Positions 17,989 to 27,120 of a DNA stretch of 64,000 nt are shown here, piece after piece. Source of the stretch: Pseudoalteromonas sp. G4 (GTDB lineage: Bacteria > Pseudomonadota > Gammaproteobacteria > Enterobacterales > Alteromonadaceae); contig NZ_JAPEHW010000001.1 of assembly GCF_028875915.1 (NCBI RefSeq), forward strand, positions 1 through 64,000, given 5' to 3'. A program made the position numbers and the translations under genes. Under the pieces are notes generated by a model. That model made no database searches, was not told the DNA's origin, and saw only the letters and a program-made list of their open reading frames with translations. The stretch's first letter is position 1. Every line of letters begins with the position of its first letter.

Positions 17989-20223
17989 ATGCAGCTATCA
18001 ACGTTATCTTTATTGTTAATGAGTGGTGTCGGGGTTTTAATCTCGGCGATATCGCTTATCTTTTTATGGTTCGCAAATAGGGATATTCGCGCTGCGCGTT
18101 ATTGGGCGCTTTCGCCCTGCTTTTTTACCATCAGTATGCTGTTATTTGCGTTGCAGGATTTATTGCCCATTCCATTACGGTTTATTTTGCCTAATTTTTT
18201 CGCACAAGGTGCATTTTTACTGATTATTATTGGCTTGTATTTGGCATGTGATAAAGCTATTCCTAAACGGTTTATGATGGCGTATTTCACTGCTTATGCG
18301 GTTTTACATAGTTTGTTTTCTTCTGTGCTGCCAAGTTATCAGAGCCGATTTATTCTCGGTGTAATTATGGTAACGCTATCGTCAACGTGGATTATCTGTA
18401 TTTTGTATCGCTTTGGCCGCAGTAAGTACCGAGTTTCAAGTTTACTTATTTGTATTAGCCTTTTGCTGATGTTTAGCACATCAGCAAATAAGTTGTTGAT
18501 GTTTAATGGACAAAGCACAGTTACTTTGCAGCAAGATACAACTTTTGAAACTCAACTTTTTGTTATCGCGCTTTTTGCAAGCCAGCTACTGTTTAACTTT
18601 GCTTTTGCAATTATGATTGGTGAATACCGCAATCAAAAAAACAAACGTTACCAGACAGAGCTAATTGAAATAAATCACCAGTTAGAGCAAGCCAAACAAG
18701 ATGCAGAACATCACTCGCAATTAAAATCAGAATTTTTGGCTAATATGAGCCATGAAATAAGAACACCCATAAATGGGGTTATAGGTAGTTTAGAATTAAT
18801 AAAAGAGCATGAACTAACCTCTCAGCAGGCACGCTATAAAGTGCTGGCTAGTAGCAGTGCTTATACTTTGTTAGGTGTTATTAATGATATTTTAGATTTC
18901 TCAAAAATTGAGTCTGGAAAGCTCACATTACATTTAGAAGAGTTTGATATTTATCAGCTGATTGATAGCGTGGTTAAATCGTTCTCGATCGATATTGCGA
19001 AGAAAGGCTTAACCTTCCAACTCGATACCCATTTACTAAACGCACAATTTATTTATGGTGATCCCATTAGAATTCGTCAGGTGATCACTAATTTACTCAG
19101 TAATGCGATTAAATTTACACAAAAAGGGCATGTAAAACTGAGTGTTAAGTTAGTACAAAGCAATGATCAAAATTGGATTTTAGAAGGGGATGTTTTAGAT
19201 ACCGGCATAGGCATTGAAGCGCATGCTACTGACAAACTATTCCAATCATTTAGCCAGTGTGATGCATCTACGACACGGGTGTTTGGTGGTACTGGGCTCG
19301 GGCTCACTATTGTTAAAAGTTTATGCCAAATGATGCAAGGAGATGCGTTATTAATTTCATCAGAAAAAGGAAAAGGCACGCATTTTAGATTTTCCGCAAG
19401 CGTTGAGGTTAATGATAAGTCCAGTCGCGAATTGCCTAAGTTTATGTTTACAAAAGTAGCGCTTTATTCAAAAGACCAAACACTTAAAACCAATTTGGAA
19501 AACGAATATAACAAATATGCAATAACGTTAAATTTAATTACGCAGTTACCGCAATCACAGCAAAAGGACGACTTAGTCATTGTTGATTTGTGTAACAGTG
19601 AAATAGCACCAAAAGACTTAAATAACTTACTCACTACTTACCACGAAAAAAATATAAAAGTTGGGTTTATTGTCACCCCTCGCAGCGAATTAGAACAACA
19701 GTTTTCAAGTCATTCAGGGTTACAATTTATATGGCATAAGCCTGTTACTGCGTTTGACGTTATTAAATTAAGTACGTGCCATAAACTACAGCAGCAAGCG
19801 CCATCGCTTGTCGATTTATCTGGGCTAAAACTACTGATTGCTGAAGACAATCCAGTTAATTTAATTATTACCGAGCAAATACTGGCAAACTGGAATGTTA
19901 ATTTCACCAGTGCTAAAACGGGTAAAGAAGTGTTAGCAATATTAAAAGGCCAAAAGGCGGCATTATTCGATATGATTTTGATGGATTGCCAAATGCCAGA
20001 ATTAGATGGTTATGAAACCACTAAAGTCATTCGCAATGACCCCTCGTTTAGCCATTACAAAACGATTCCAATCATTGCATTAACAGCCAATGCGATGAAA
20101 GGTGATGATGAACACTGTTTTCTGGTGGGTATGAACGGCTATGTCAGTAAGCCAATTAACCCTGAAAACCTGTTGGCTGAAATAAAAAAAGTGATTTCAA
20201 AAACGAACTTAGCCCAGAATTAA
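17989..20223 (+). CDS. membrane-bound hybrid sensor histidine kinase with receiver domain
   Basis: 744 residues. Seven hydrophobic helices span about residues 5-215, a 7TM-type sensor, followed by a coiled-coil linker. A HisKA domain carries the phospho-acceptor H255 in NMSHEIRTPINGV. The HATPase domain has the N-box (NLLSNAIKFT), DTGIG and GGTGLGL boxes. A degenerate middle receiver-like segment is seen around 470-600. A C-terminal receiver domain has AEDN acid residues and the phospho-acceptor Asp in MDCQMPELDG (about D666). No HPt domain or partner regulator is adjacent, so signal output is unknown. It may pass phosphate to a separate HPt protein. Confidence 0.92.
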   Translation: MQLSTLSLLLMSGVGVLISAISLIFLWFANRDIRAARYWALSPCFFTISMLLFALQDLLPIPLRFILPNFFAQGAFLLIIIGLYLACDKAIPKRFMMAYFTAYAVLHSLFSSVLPSYQSRFILGVIMVTLSSTWIICILYRFGRSKYRVSSLLICISLLLMFSTSANKLLMFNGQSTVTLQQDTTFETQLFVIALFASQLLFNFAFAIMIGEYRNQKNKRYQTELIEINHQLEQAKQDAEHHSQLKSEFLANMSHEIRTPINGVIGSLELIKEHELTSQQARYKVLASSSAYTLLGVINDILDFSKIESGKLTLHLEEFDIYQLIDSVVKSFSIDIAKKGLTFQLDTHLLNAQFIYGDPIRIRQVITNLLSNAIKFTQKGHVKLSVKLVQSNDQNWILEGDVLDTGIGIEAHATDKLFQSFSQCDASTTRVFGGTGLGLTIVKSLCQMMQGDALLISSEKGKGTHFRFSASVEVNDKSSRELPKFMFTKVALYSKDQTLKTNLENEYNKYAITLNLITQLPQSQQKDDLVIVDLCNSEIAPKDLNNLLTTYHEKNIKVGFIVTPRSELEQQFSSHSGLQFIWHKPVTAFDVIKLSTCHKLQQQAPSLVDLSGLKLLIAEDNPVNLIITEQILANWNVNFTSAKTGKEVLAILKGQKAALFDMILMDCQMPELDGYETTKVIRNDPSFSHYKTIPIIALTANAMKGDDEHCFLVGMNGYVSKPINPENLLAEIKKVISKTNLAQN

Positions 20224-20358
20224 CGTATTAAACTTTGTTTAAGGTACCTTTTGTACCAAAAAACATCCTGTTAAGCCGTTGGGCACAAAAATTCGTTAGT
20301 CGTCTCAAAAGTCATTATTCTTTACAGCAGTAAAGAAAACAATAAAGAGAACAACAAG

Positions 20359-20652
20359 ATGAATCCAAAATGCCCAGAGTGTAATCACAGTATTAATTTT
20401 TTAAATAGCTTTCGTAATATAAATCCTTGGAAGTACTCTTGCCCCCATTGCAAAAAGCGTATTGAAGTAAGTAAAAACTGGAAAAATGCGACGATAGCGG
20501 GGTTTTTTGTTGGTATATTTGTCGGCATCGGTATCAACGTTATGAATTTTGCTTTTTTACCTTCGTTTTTGGTGGTTATATTAATTGCTGTAGTGTTAAC
20601 TTGGATATTATGGCAAAAAGTCACATTCACTCTCTTTGAGCCAAAAAGTTAA
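20359..20652 (+). CDS. small zinc-ribbon membrane protein
   Basis: 97 residues. An N-terminal zinc ribbon with CPEC and CPHC knuckles 24 residues apart is followed by two hydrophobic helices (about 48-66 and 69-86) and a short charged tail. The layout suggests a cytoplasmic metal-binding domain held at the inner membrane. Similar small proteins are common and uncharacterised in gammaproteobacteria. It is monocistronic, with an AGAGAAC-type ribosome-binding site before the ATG and a terminator after it. Confidence 0.75.
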   Translation: MNPKCPECNHSINFLNSFRNINPWKYSCPHCKKRIEVSKNWKNATIAGFFVGIFVGIGINVMNFAFLPSFLVVILIAVVLTWILWQKVTFTLFEPKS

Positions 20653-20672
20653 CAAAATCATAATCAGAATTC

Positions 20673-20702
20673 AGCGCTTTGTTTTATGCAAAGCGCTTTT
20701 TA
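20673..20702. terminator. bidirectional terminator between zinc-ribbon gene and dsbC-like gene
   Basis: A 9-bp perfect stem (20673-20681 with 20689-20697) has a 7-base loop and a T-run on the plus strand. It lies between convergent genes. Confidence 0.75.
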
Positions 20703-20711
20703 ATTTAAATC

Positions 20712-21479
20712 TTAGCCTTTTTGAACTGTTTTCAAACGTGCCACTAAATCAGATGGTGAAATTAGCCCTGAAATTGCCTCACCGTTTTCAAGTAAGATTG
20801 TGGGTGTTGCGGTAAAGCCAAACTGTGCTGCGATTTTTTGCTGCGCTTGCAGTTGCTGATTACAGTTCTCTGTTATCTCACCTTCATATTTACCCGAATA
20901 CATAGCAGAGTTCATGGCAAATTGAGGGCGTTTAGCACATAACGCCGCTGCTGTTTTATTAAATGCAGCACTGCCTTTTACGCCTCTTGGGATCATTACA
21001 TAATCAATGGTAACCCCTTGTTGATTTAGGATATCAATGCTTTGATGAAGCTTGCGACAGAAGGGACAATCGATATCGGTAAAAACGGTGATCAGATGTT
21101 TTTGTTGTTTGGCTTTATAGCTTAACAATACGTCTCTTGGCAGTTCGTTTAGTAGTGATAAACGTTGTAATTTTTGCGCAGCCTCTGTGATATTGATCTT
21201 GCTTTGGGTATCGATGACTTGACCCAAATACAAATACTTACCATCAGAGCTTGAAAAGAATTGCTGGTTATTGGCAATAACAAGGTAAAAATCGTTGTTA
21301 TAAGGCTCGATAGTTACTTTGGTTTCCTTGCCGAGAAGTTCAAATAGAGCCTGTTTTATTTTGGCGATTTGCTGGTTTTGGTTAGTAAATGGTTTCAACG
21401 TTTCAGAATGGACAAATGCAGCGCTTAAGAAAAGCGACAATGTAAATAACAGCGTTATAAATTTATTTAGTAATGACAT
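20712..21479 (-). CDS. DsbC/DsbG-family periplasmic disulfide isomerase-like protein
   Basis: 255 residues. A signal peptide ends near VHS. A small N-terminal dimerisation-type domain (about 30-110) precedes a thioredoxin fold with the active-site pair C138/C141 in DIDCPFCRKLH and the cis-proline loop TATPTI. Size and two-domain plan match DsbC, which shuffles wrong disulfides in the periplasm and is kept reduced by DsbD. The dipeptide between the cysteines is Pro-Phe, not the Gly-Tyr of E. coli DsbC, which should shift the redox potential. Two further Cys (ALCAKR and ENCNQQ) could form the structural disulfide. No dsbD is nearby. Confidence 0.85.
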   Translation of the reverse strand: MSLLNKFITLLFTLSLFLSAAFVHSETLKPFTNQNQQIAKIKQALFELLGKETKVTIEPYNNDFYLVIANNQQFFSSSDGKYLYLGQVIDTQSKINITEAAQKLQRLSLLNELPRDVLLSYKAKQQKHLITVFTDIDCPFCRKLHQSIDILNQQGVTIDYVMIPRGVKGSAAFNKTAAALCAKRPQFAMNSAMYSGKYEGEITENCNQQLQAQQKIAAQFGFTATPTILLENGEAISGLISPSDLVARLKTVQKG

Positions 21480-21609
21480 ATGTAACTCGGTTTTAAATTA
21501 GAAAAACCAAACGTACATTATCTTTTGTTTAAACCCATTTAAAACTATCTAAAATTAACTATAAAAAGATATAATACATTAATTATCAACGTCTTATTTT
21601 TTGTTTTCG

Positions 21610-22626
21610 TTACGAATAAAGCTGTTTTTCGCGAAATAATAAGAGTTGTTCAGGTGTGGTTATACACTCAATTGTGGATGTTACTGGTTGCGTAAGCTGT
21701 TGACATAATTGCGACACTGGCACTTGTTTTTGACTGGAGTTTACTTGATTGCTAGACACTAACATTTTGCCTGAAGTGGTATTAATTGGATTTTCTAAAG
21801 CATTATTTTGTTCAGTGTATTTAGTGTTTTCAATAATAAATGCAATACGTTTATCAACAACATGCGCGCTGCAAGTTGCCAGTTCACGATTCATTACCTG
21901 TTTGCCTTTAACGGCAAAATTTAATGCTTTATCTATCTGATTTGTTTCTAAGGCAATGCGACTTAATAGATCTAAAGCTTGGGCACGATAATAGCTAGTT
22001 TCTGATGCGTTGTTTAAAGCTGTAAAAGCAAGGGAATTTGCACTGTTATGCTCATTTTGCTGATATTTTACTTCGGCTAAAAGTAATTGCGCGTCGATGG
22101 AATCGGGGTTTTCTTTTAAAGTAAATGTCAGCCATTTTTCGGCGTCATCATAATTTGCTTCTTGAAATGCAACAACGGCATTGGAATAACTGCTAAGTGC
22201 TGGCAGCATAACCTGTTTTTGCTGAGTTTGTTCAAAGTTAAACAAAGTAAGGCCAATTGTACTTACCACACAGATCATGCTTGCTGCCAAAGCAAAGGTG
22301 TTAAATGGTTTTTTGCTAGTAACTGGCTTTATTGCGACTTCTGTTTGCCAAATATAACCAGCGTTAGGTTGCGTTCGAATAAGCTGTTGCTCTGGTGCAA
22401 GTTTACGTAATTCACTGATCACTTGGAAAAGGCGATAGTCTTGCACGTCTTCACTTCGCCAAAGCGCGTTGAAAAGTTGTTGTTTAGTGATAAGTGTCTT
22501 TGGGTGTTGTAAAAAGTAGAGCAGTGCCTGAGCCGTTTTAGGACGAATGGGCTTTTCTTTACCTGATTGCGTTAAGGCAAATGTGGTTGCGCAAAACGTG
22601 AAATCTAAAAATTGATAAATAGCCAT
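21610..22626 (-). CDS. ToxR/CadC-like transmembrane transcriptional regulator with periplasmic TPRs
   Basis: 338 residues. The N-terminal OmpR-type winged helix (about 1-95) has the PIRPKTAQALLYFLQHP and GYIWQ wing elements. One transmembrane helix spans about 107-126. The periplasmic part is helical, with TPR-like repeats (VVAFQEANYDDAEKWLTFTL and LLLAEVKYQQNEHNSANSLA), then a Cys-containing tail. One-component regulators of this type bind DNA from the membrane and read a periplasmic signal. It shares the strand with the solute-binding protein gene upstream and the DsbC-like gene downstream, but gaps of 130-150 bases suggest separate transcripts. Targets unknown. Confidence 0.88.
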   Translation of the reverse strand: MAIYQFLDFTFCATTFALTQSGKEKPIRPKTAQALLYFLQHPKTLITKQQLFNALWRSEDVQDYRLFQVISELRKLAPEQQLIRTQPNAGYIWQTEVAIKPVTSKKPFNTFALAASMICVVSTIGLTLFNFEQTQQKQVMLPALSSYSNAVVAFQEANYDDAEKWLTFTLKENPDSIDAQLLLAEVKYQQNEHNSANSLAFTALNNASETSYYRAQALDLLSRIALETNQIDKALNFAVKGKQVMNRELATCSAHVVDKRIAFIIENTKYTEQNNALENPINTTSGKMLVSSNQVNSSQKQVPVSQLCQQLTQPVTSTIECITTPEQLLLFREKQLYS

Positions 22627-22774
22627 AAATAGTCCTTAACAGCATCTGTTTGTTTTTTCTTTAGTGTTATAAAGATAAAACAGCAACATGGCAATTTTTT
22701 AGGGACTTTTAGTAAATTTTAGTTTTAGGTATGACTATAAAATGTTGGGTACTAAGAAAAGAGTTTATGCTTAA

Positions 22775-23521
22775 TTATGGTTGTTGATAGTCAGAGAGTA
22801 TTGTATTTATCTCTTCAGAACGAATAAGAGTTTTAAGCGCTGAATTAAGCTTATCGAGCAGTGCTTTGTTGCCTTTCTTAACTGCAATGGCTACAGGAGT
22901 TCCGCGATAATTTGAATGCACAATTTTCACTTTTACATTGTATTTTTTAGCAAGATATAAACCTACTGCACGTGGCATGATGGCTGCGTCGGTTTGTTTA
23001 GTTGCGAGCATTTGCATAGCTTGATCTTTGCTTTGTGTTTGTATCAATCGAAAGTGATCTTTAATGTGTTTTTCTTGCCAAATTGTTTCAGTAATTGAAT
23101 GTTTATCGCCACTTATTTTTTTACCATACAGATCTTGAACGATTTCGATGCTCGGCAGCTCATCTCTTACAAAAACGGAGGTATAACGGAAATAATAGGG
23201 CACAGTGAAGTCGAAATACTTTTCGCGTTCAGGGCTAATTTCCATACCCGTGATGCAATCAAGCTTATCAAAACGCAGGCGATTTACTGTGTCATCCCAT
23301 AAATCTGCCTTTAACATCAACTCTTGTTGGCTATTGGATAATACTTGTTTTAATACATCGTAATCGAAACCGGTTGGCATATTGTTTTCAATAAATTGGA
23401 AAGGGGGATAACCCTTAGCCATACCGCATTTAACCGTCGATTGCGCTTTAGCAAAGGCGTTATTACTAAACACACTGCTTAATAAAATAATGCTAAAAAG
23501 AGAAAATAAAATGTTGGCCAT
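22775..23521 (-). CDS. periplasmic amino-acid-type solute-binding protein (family 3)
   Basis: 248 residues with a signal peptide ending at NAFA, then a family 3 solute-binding fold. It shows the KCGMAKGYPPFQF first strand, TGFDYDVLKQ, the DCITGMEISPEREKYFDFTVPYY hinge signature and the TDAAIMPRAVGLYLA second-lobe motif. These proteins bind amino acids or opines. No ABC permease or ATPase genes are adjacent, so it may be a stand-alone sensor component or serve a remote transporter. Its proximity to the membrane regulator at 21610 is suggestive only. Confidence 0.88.
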   Translation of the reverse strand: MANILFSLFSIILLSSVFSNNAFAKAQSTVKCGMAKGYPPFQFIENNMPTGFDYDVLKQVLSNSQQELMLKADLWDDTVNRLRFDKLDCITGMEISPEREKYFDFTVPYYFRYTSVFVRDELPSIEIVQDLYGKKISGDKHSITETIWQEKHIKDHFRLIQTQSKDQAMQMLATKQTDAAIMPRAVGLYLAKKYNVKVKIVHSNYRGTPVAIAVKKGNKALLDKLNSALKTLIRSEEINTILSDYQQP

Positions 23522-23878
23522 TATTACCTTTTTTAAAGCAAGTTGTTAAATACGAAAGACATAGCACGCTTAAGATAAAAATGTGTCAGCTATGTGATAT
23601 GTGAGTGGTTACATACATAAAATTATATAAAAATTAAGCTTTAACAATAAAGCTGAATTCGCCCTAAACTAGCGCTATATCAAAGAAATGCCAGATTTGA
23701 CCCGATTAAAACTAAATATAGCGGATAAAAAAGCCGTTTGAGGGAAGCGTTTAAATATTATTGATAAACGAATATTTTCGTAACGATAAATTTTTTTTAC
23801 AACGCTCAAGGCCGAAATTCGGTATGCTCCGCACCCTTAAATTGGTTTTTGCAGATAATTTAGACTCGGAAAATATTA
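23522..23878. other. divergent intergenic region upstream of the GshB-like gene
   Basis: About 357 AT-rich bases between divergent genes hold both promoters. The inverted repeat GCCGAAATTCGGT (about 23812-23824) lies about 55 bases before the plus-strand start. No small gene or RNA is evident. Confidence 0.4.
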
Positions 23879-24925
23879 ATGAAAATTTGTTTTATCATGT
23901 ACCCATGGGAGCGTGTGGAGCCTGAAACGGATTCAACTCTACGTTTAATTCACGAATGTGTTAAACGTGGGCACACTGTGGCGCTTTCAACGGTTAACAA
24001 CTTAACTATTCGCGACAGTATTGCAAGTGCATTTTGTGATGTATTCGTTAAGAAGAGCAAACTTTCAGATAATATCCCAAGTTTTTACCGCAACGCGGTG
24101 TTTAAACGAGCTCAATTACCGCTTGCAGGTTTTGACGCAATTATTATGCGTGCTAACCCGCCACTTGATACGCTCGCGTTGAATTTCTTGGATTCAGTAC
24201 GAGGTGATGCATTTATTATGAACGACCTTGATGGTCTGCGTATTGCCAACAACAAAGTCTATACCGCTTCGTTCCAAGATACTGAAAGTGAATTTATTCC
24301 AGCGACTCATGTATCTAAAAATCGTGATTATTTAGAGCGCATTTTTGAAGAATCAGAAAGCAATAAAATGATCCTTAAGCCACTTGATGGCTATGGTGGG
24401 CGTGGTGTTATCGTACTCGAAAAAGGGGCTCGTCACAGCTTCCGTTCACTGCTTGATTTTTACATTGGTGGTGATGAACATGGCAAAGGCAGCAATTATG
24501 TAATTCTACAAGATTATGTGGAAGGTGCTGAAGAAGGGGATGTACGAATTTTAATGCTGAATGGGGAACCAATTGGTGCTATGAAACGTATTCCTGCGTC
24601 TAACGATGTACGCTCGAATGTTCATGCCGGTGGTAAAGTGGTTAAGCACAAGCTAAGCGCTCAAGAGAAAAAGTTATGCCGTTATATTGGTCCTAAATTA
24701 GTGCGAGATGGCTTGTACTTTACTGGGATTGATGTAATTGGCGGTAAATTAATAGAAGTAAACGTGTTAAGCCCGGGTGGTATCACCCGTATCAATAAAT
24801 TAAATCGCGTTAAATTACAGTCTCAAGTTATTGATTTTGTTGAAAGTGTGGTGCATGCAAAAGAATGTGTAATCAATCGCAAAACCGAATTTAGAAAGGT
24901 GATTGAAGAAGCGAATGCCGTTTAA
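23879..24925 (+). CDS. glutathione synthetase-like ATP-grasp ligase
   Basis: 348 residues aligning end to end with GshB. There is a preATP-grasp domain with IIMRANPPLDTLALN, then an ATP-grasp core with MILKPLDGYGGRGV, EEGDVRILMLNGEPIG, RSNVHAGG and the metal-binding LIEVNVLSPGGI. GshB joins gamma-glutamylcysteine to glycine with ATP. Two points depart from E. coli GshB: the C-terminal motif is NVLSPGG rather than NVTSPTC, and the protein is about 30 residues longer. It could therefore be a second glutathione synthase or a ligase for a related thiol. No gshA is next to it. Confidence 0.75.
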   Translation: MKICFIMYPWERVEPETDSTLRLIHECVKRGHTVALSTVNNLTIRDSIASAFCDVFVKKSKLSDNIPSFYRNAVFKRAQLPLAGFDAIIMRANPPLDTLALNFLDSVRGDAFIMNDLDGLRIANNKVYTASFQDTESEFIPATHVSKNRDYLERIFEESESNKMILKPLDGYGGRGVIVLEKGARHSFRSLLDFYIGGDEHGKGSNYVILQDYVEGAEEGDVRILMLNGEPIGAMKRIPASNDVRSNVHAGGKVVKHKLSAQEKKLCRYIGPKLVRDGLYFTGIDVIGGKLIEVNVLSPGGITRINKLNRVKLQSQVIDFVESVVHAKECVINRKTEFRKVIEEANAV

Positions 24926-25103
24926 CCTAGAGTAAACAAGAGTGAGGTGTGTAAGAAATTTCATGCCTCACAATATTTAGAAACAACACGAAAAACCAGT
25001 ATCTTCCCTTTGGTAAGCGTGTATGTTGTAACCATATTGTTTTAGCCTTAAGGTTCACTTAAGGAAAATTGAATACGCTCTTAAAAAAGCATCAATTTTC
25101 CCT

Positions 25104-27071
25104 ATGTTAAAACCATTTAAACTCTATTTCGCTCCCTACTTACTATTTTCCCTCGTAGTACTTATTCTTTTGTCGATTTCACGGCTTTGTTTAAGTTTAT
25201 GGCAGTTTCAGCACTTCACTGATTTTAAAGCGTTACTGACAGTTGCCATCGGTGGGTTTCGCATCGATTTAAGTACTGTTGGCTATGTGTTGATTATTCC
25301 TTCGGTGTTTACACCCATTTTAAGCGCGTTTAGACCGCTTAAAAGCAGCTGGTTTTGGCTGCTTAAGATTTATTTAGTTAGTGCATTAGCGTTACTAACC
25401 TTGCTGGAAATTGCGACACCAACTTTTATTGAAGAATATGGTCTTAGGCCAAATCGCCTGTTTATTGAATACCTTATTTACCCCAAAGAAGTATTTTCGA
25501 TGTTGGTAAGTGGTCATTTAAACACACTAATTATTTCAACCTGTTGTTTAGTTGTTTTTATACTCTTTGTTTTTGTACCTTTGAGCAACGCATTTGTAAA
25601 ACAGTTACAGCTGCAAAAAACACACACTAAAAGCAGCCTTTTTGCTGCTGTGCTTTTGCCAGTATTGTTAATACTAATGGCAAGAGGAACTTTAGGGCAT
25701 CGTCCCATTAATCCGGCATATGTGTATTTTTCAAATGATGCCTTGGTTAATTCATTAACCCTTAATTCAACTTACAGTGTTGTGCATGCTATTAAAGCAC
25801 TTAAAAATGAAAAGAATGCGGCAAAAATGTACGGAAACATGTCTGATGAAGAAGTCATCAGTTTGGTACAAACCAAAACAGGCTTAAGCAAAGACGCTTT
25901 TGTACATCAGAACCAACCTACTCGGGCAATCCGCGCTCCCAGCTATACTGGCAAAAAGAAAAACTTAGTGATCATTTTAGAAGAAAGTTTAGGGGCGCAA
26001 TATGTACAAACCCTTGGGGGCTTACCTTTAACTCCCAACATTGATGGGTTTTATCGCGAGGGCTGGGGCTTTGAACAATTATACGCTACAGGCACACGTT
26101 CAGTGCGTGGTATTGAGGCAGTTATCACTGGTTTTACGCCAACCCCGGCCAGAGCAGTCGTTAAACTTGATAAATCTCAAAAAGGCTTTTTCACTATCGC
26201 CAGTTTATTGCAATCACAAGGTTACACAACGCAATTTATTTACGGTGGAGAAAGCCATTTTGATAATATGAAAAGCTTTTTCCTTGGCAATGGCTTTAGC
26301 AATATTGTTGATTTTAAAGACATTGAATCACCAAATTTTATTGGCTCGTGGGGGGCTAGTGACGGTGATTTATTTACCCAAGCCGATAAAGAATTAGCAA
26401 AGCTAAATCAATCAGAGAAACCATTTTTTAGTTTGATTTTTAGTTCCAGTAATCATGATCCCTTTGAGATCCCACAAGGGGTTGTCTCACCAATTAACTA
26501 CTCAGAAGAGCAACGAATGGAATTGGATGAAAATGAGCTGAAACGTCATCTGGCGATTCAATATGCCGATTATGCGTTAGGCCAATTTATTGCAACAGCT
26601 AAAGCCCGTGACTATTGGCAAGATACGGTGTTTTTAATTGTAGCTGACCATGATGCACGGGCATTAGGCAAAGACTTAGTGCCAATAAATAACTTTCATA
26701 TTCCCGCAGTGATTTTGAATACTGAACATAATCAAACTCGCTTCAGTGATATTGCAAGCCAAATAGATTTAGCGCCAACCTTGTTATCGCTTGTGGGTGC
26801 TGTAAATGATTCACCTATGCTTGGCAGGGATTTAACAGTAAACACCTTCGAGGGCAGAGCGCTAATGCAATACGCCAATAACTTTGCCTATTTGACGCAG
26901 CATGGAGTGACTGTTTTACAGCCAAGTAAAGCGCCAAGTAAGTTTTTATATGATGTGACAAGTAAAAAAATGCAGCCAGTTGCCCTTGATGAAGAGGAAG
27001 CTAAAACGGCTTTAGCGCATGCTCTTTGGGGCAGTTTAGCCTACCAAAATGGATGGTATACAAGTCAATAA
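25104..27071 (+). CDS. LTA synthase-family (sulfatase-fold) membrane phosphotransferase
   Basis: 655 residues. Five transmembrane helices (about 1-200) precede a large periplasmic alkaline-phosphatase-superfamily domain. Visible active-site elements are the metal-binding Glu in IILEESLGA, the nucleophile Thr in ATGTRSVRGIEA (about T331), SSNHDPFE, and the ADHDAR Asp-His pair. Gram-positive LtaS polymerises glycerol phosphate from phosphatidylglycerol. Gram-negative relatives include OpgB, which decorates periplasmic glucans, and phosphoethanolamine transferases. The substrate here is unknown; phosphoglycerol transfer to glucans or surface polysaccharide is the likeliest role. Confidence 0.88.
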   Translation: MLKPFKLYFAPYLLFSLVVLILLSISRLCLSLWQFQHFTDFKALLTVAIGGFRIDLSTVGYVLIIPSVFTPILSAFRPLKSSWFWLLKIYLVSALALLTLLEIATPTFIEEYGLRPNRLFIEYLIYPKEVFSMLVSGHLNTLIISTCCLVVFILFVFVPLSNAFVKQLQLQKTHTKSSLFAAVLLPVLLILMARGTLGHRPINPAYVYFSNDALVNSLTLNSTYSVVHAIKALKNEKNAAKMYGNMSDEEVISLVQTKTGLSKDAFVHQNQPTRAIRAPSYTGKKKNLVIILEESLGAQYVQTLGGLPLTPNIDGFYREGWGFEQLYATGTRSVRGIEAVITGFTPTPARAVVKLDKSQKGFFTIASLLQSQGYTTQFIYGGESHFDNMKSFFLGNGFSNIVDFKDIESPNFIGSWGASDGDLFTQADKELAKLNQSEKPFFSLIFSSSNHDPFEIPQGVVSPINYSEEQRMELDENELKRHLAIQYADYALGQFIATAKARDYWQDTVFLIVADHDARALGKDLVPINNFHIPAVILNTEHNQTRFSDIASQIDLAPTLLSLVGAVNDSPMLGRDLTVNTFEGRALMQYANNFAYLTQHGVTVLQPSKAPSKFLYDVTSKKMQPVALDEEEAKTALAHALWGSLAYQNGWYTSQ

Positions 27072-27073
27072 AG

Positions 27074-27105
27074 CAAAAAATGTAAGGGCAGCACGCGCCC
27101 TTGCA
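27074..27105 (-). terminator. terminator of the minus-strand gene at 27121
   Basis: A 9-bp stem (27081-27089 with 27097-27105, one G-T pair) is followed, on the minus strand, by ATTTTTTGC. It lies 16 bases after the stop of the minus-strand gene. Confidence 0.65.
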
Positions 27106-27120
27106 TTACAAAACGTAAAC

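Noticed and set aside
17792-17989. 65-codon plus-strand frame before the hybrid kinase
   Set aside because: GTG start with no ribosome-binding site, unstructured composition and no family resemblance; it ends exactly where the kinase begins by chance overlap.
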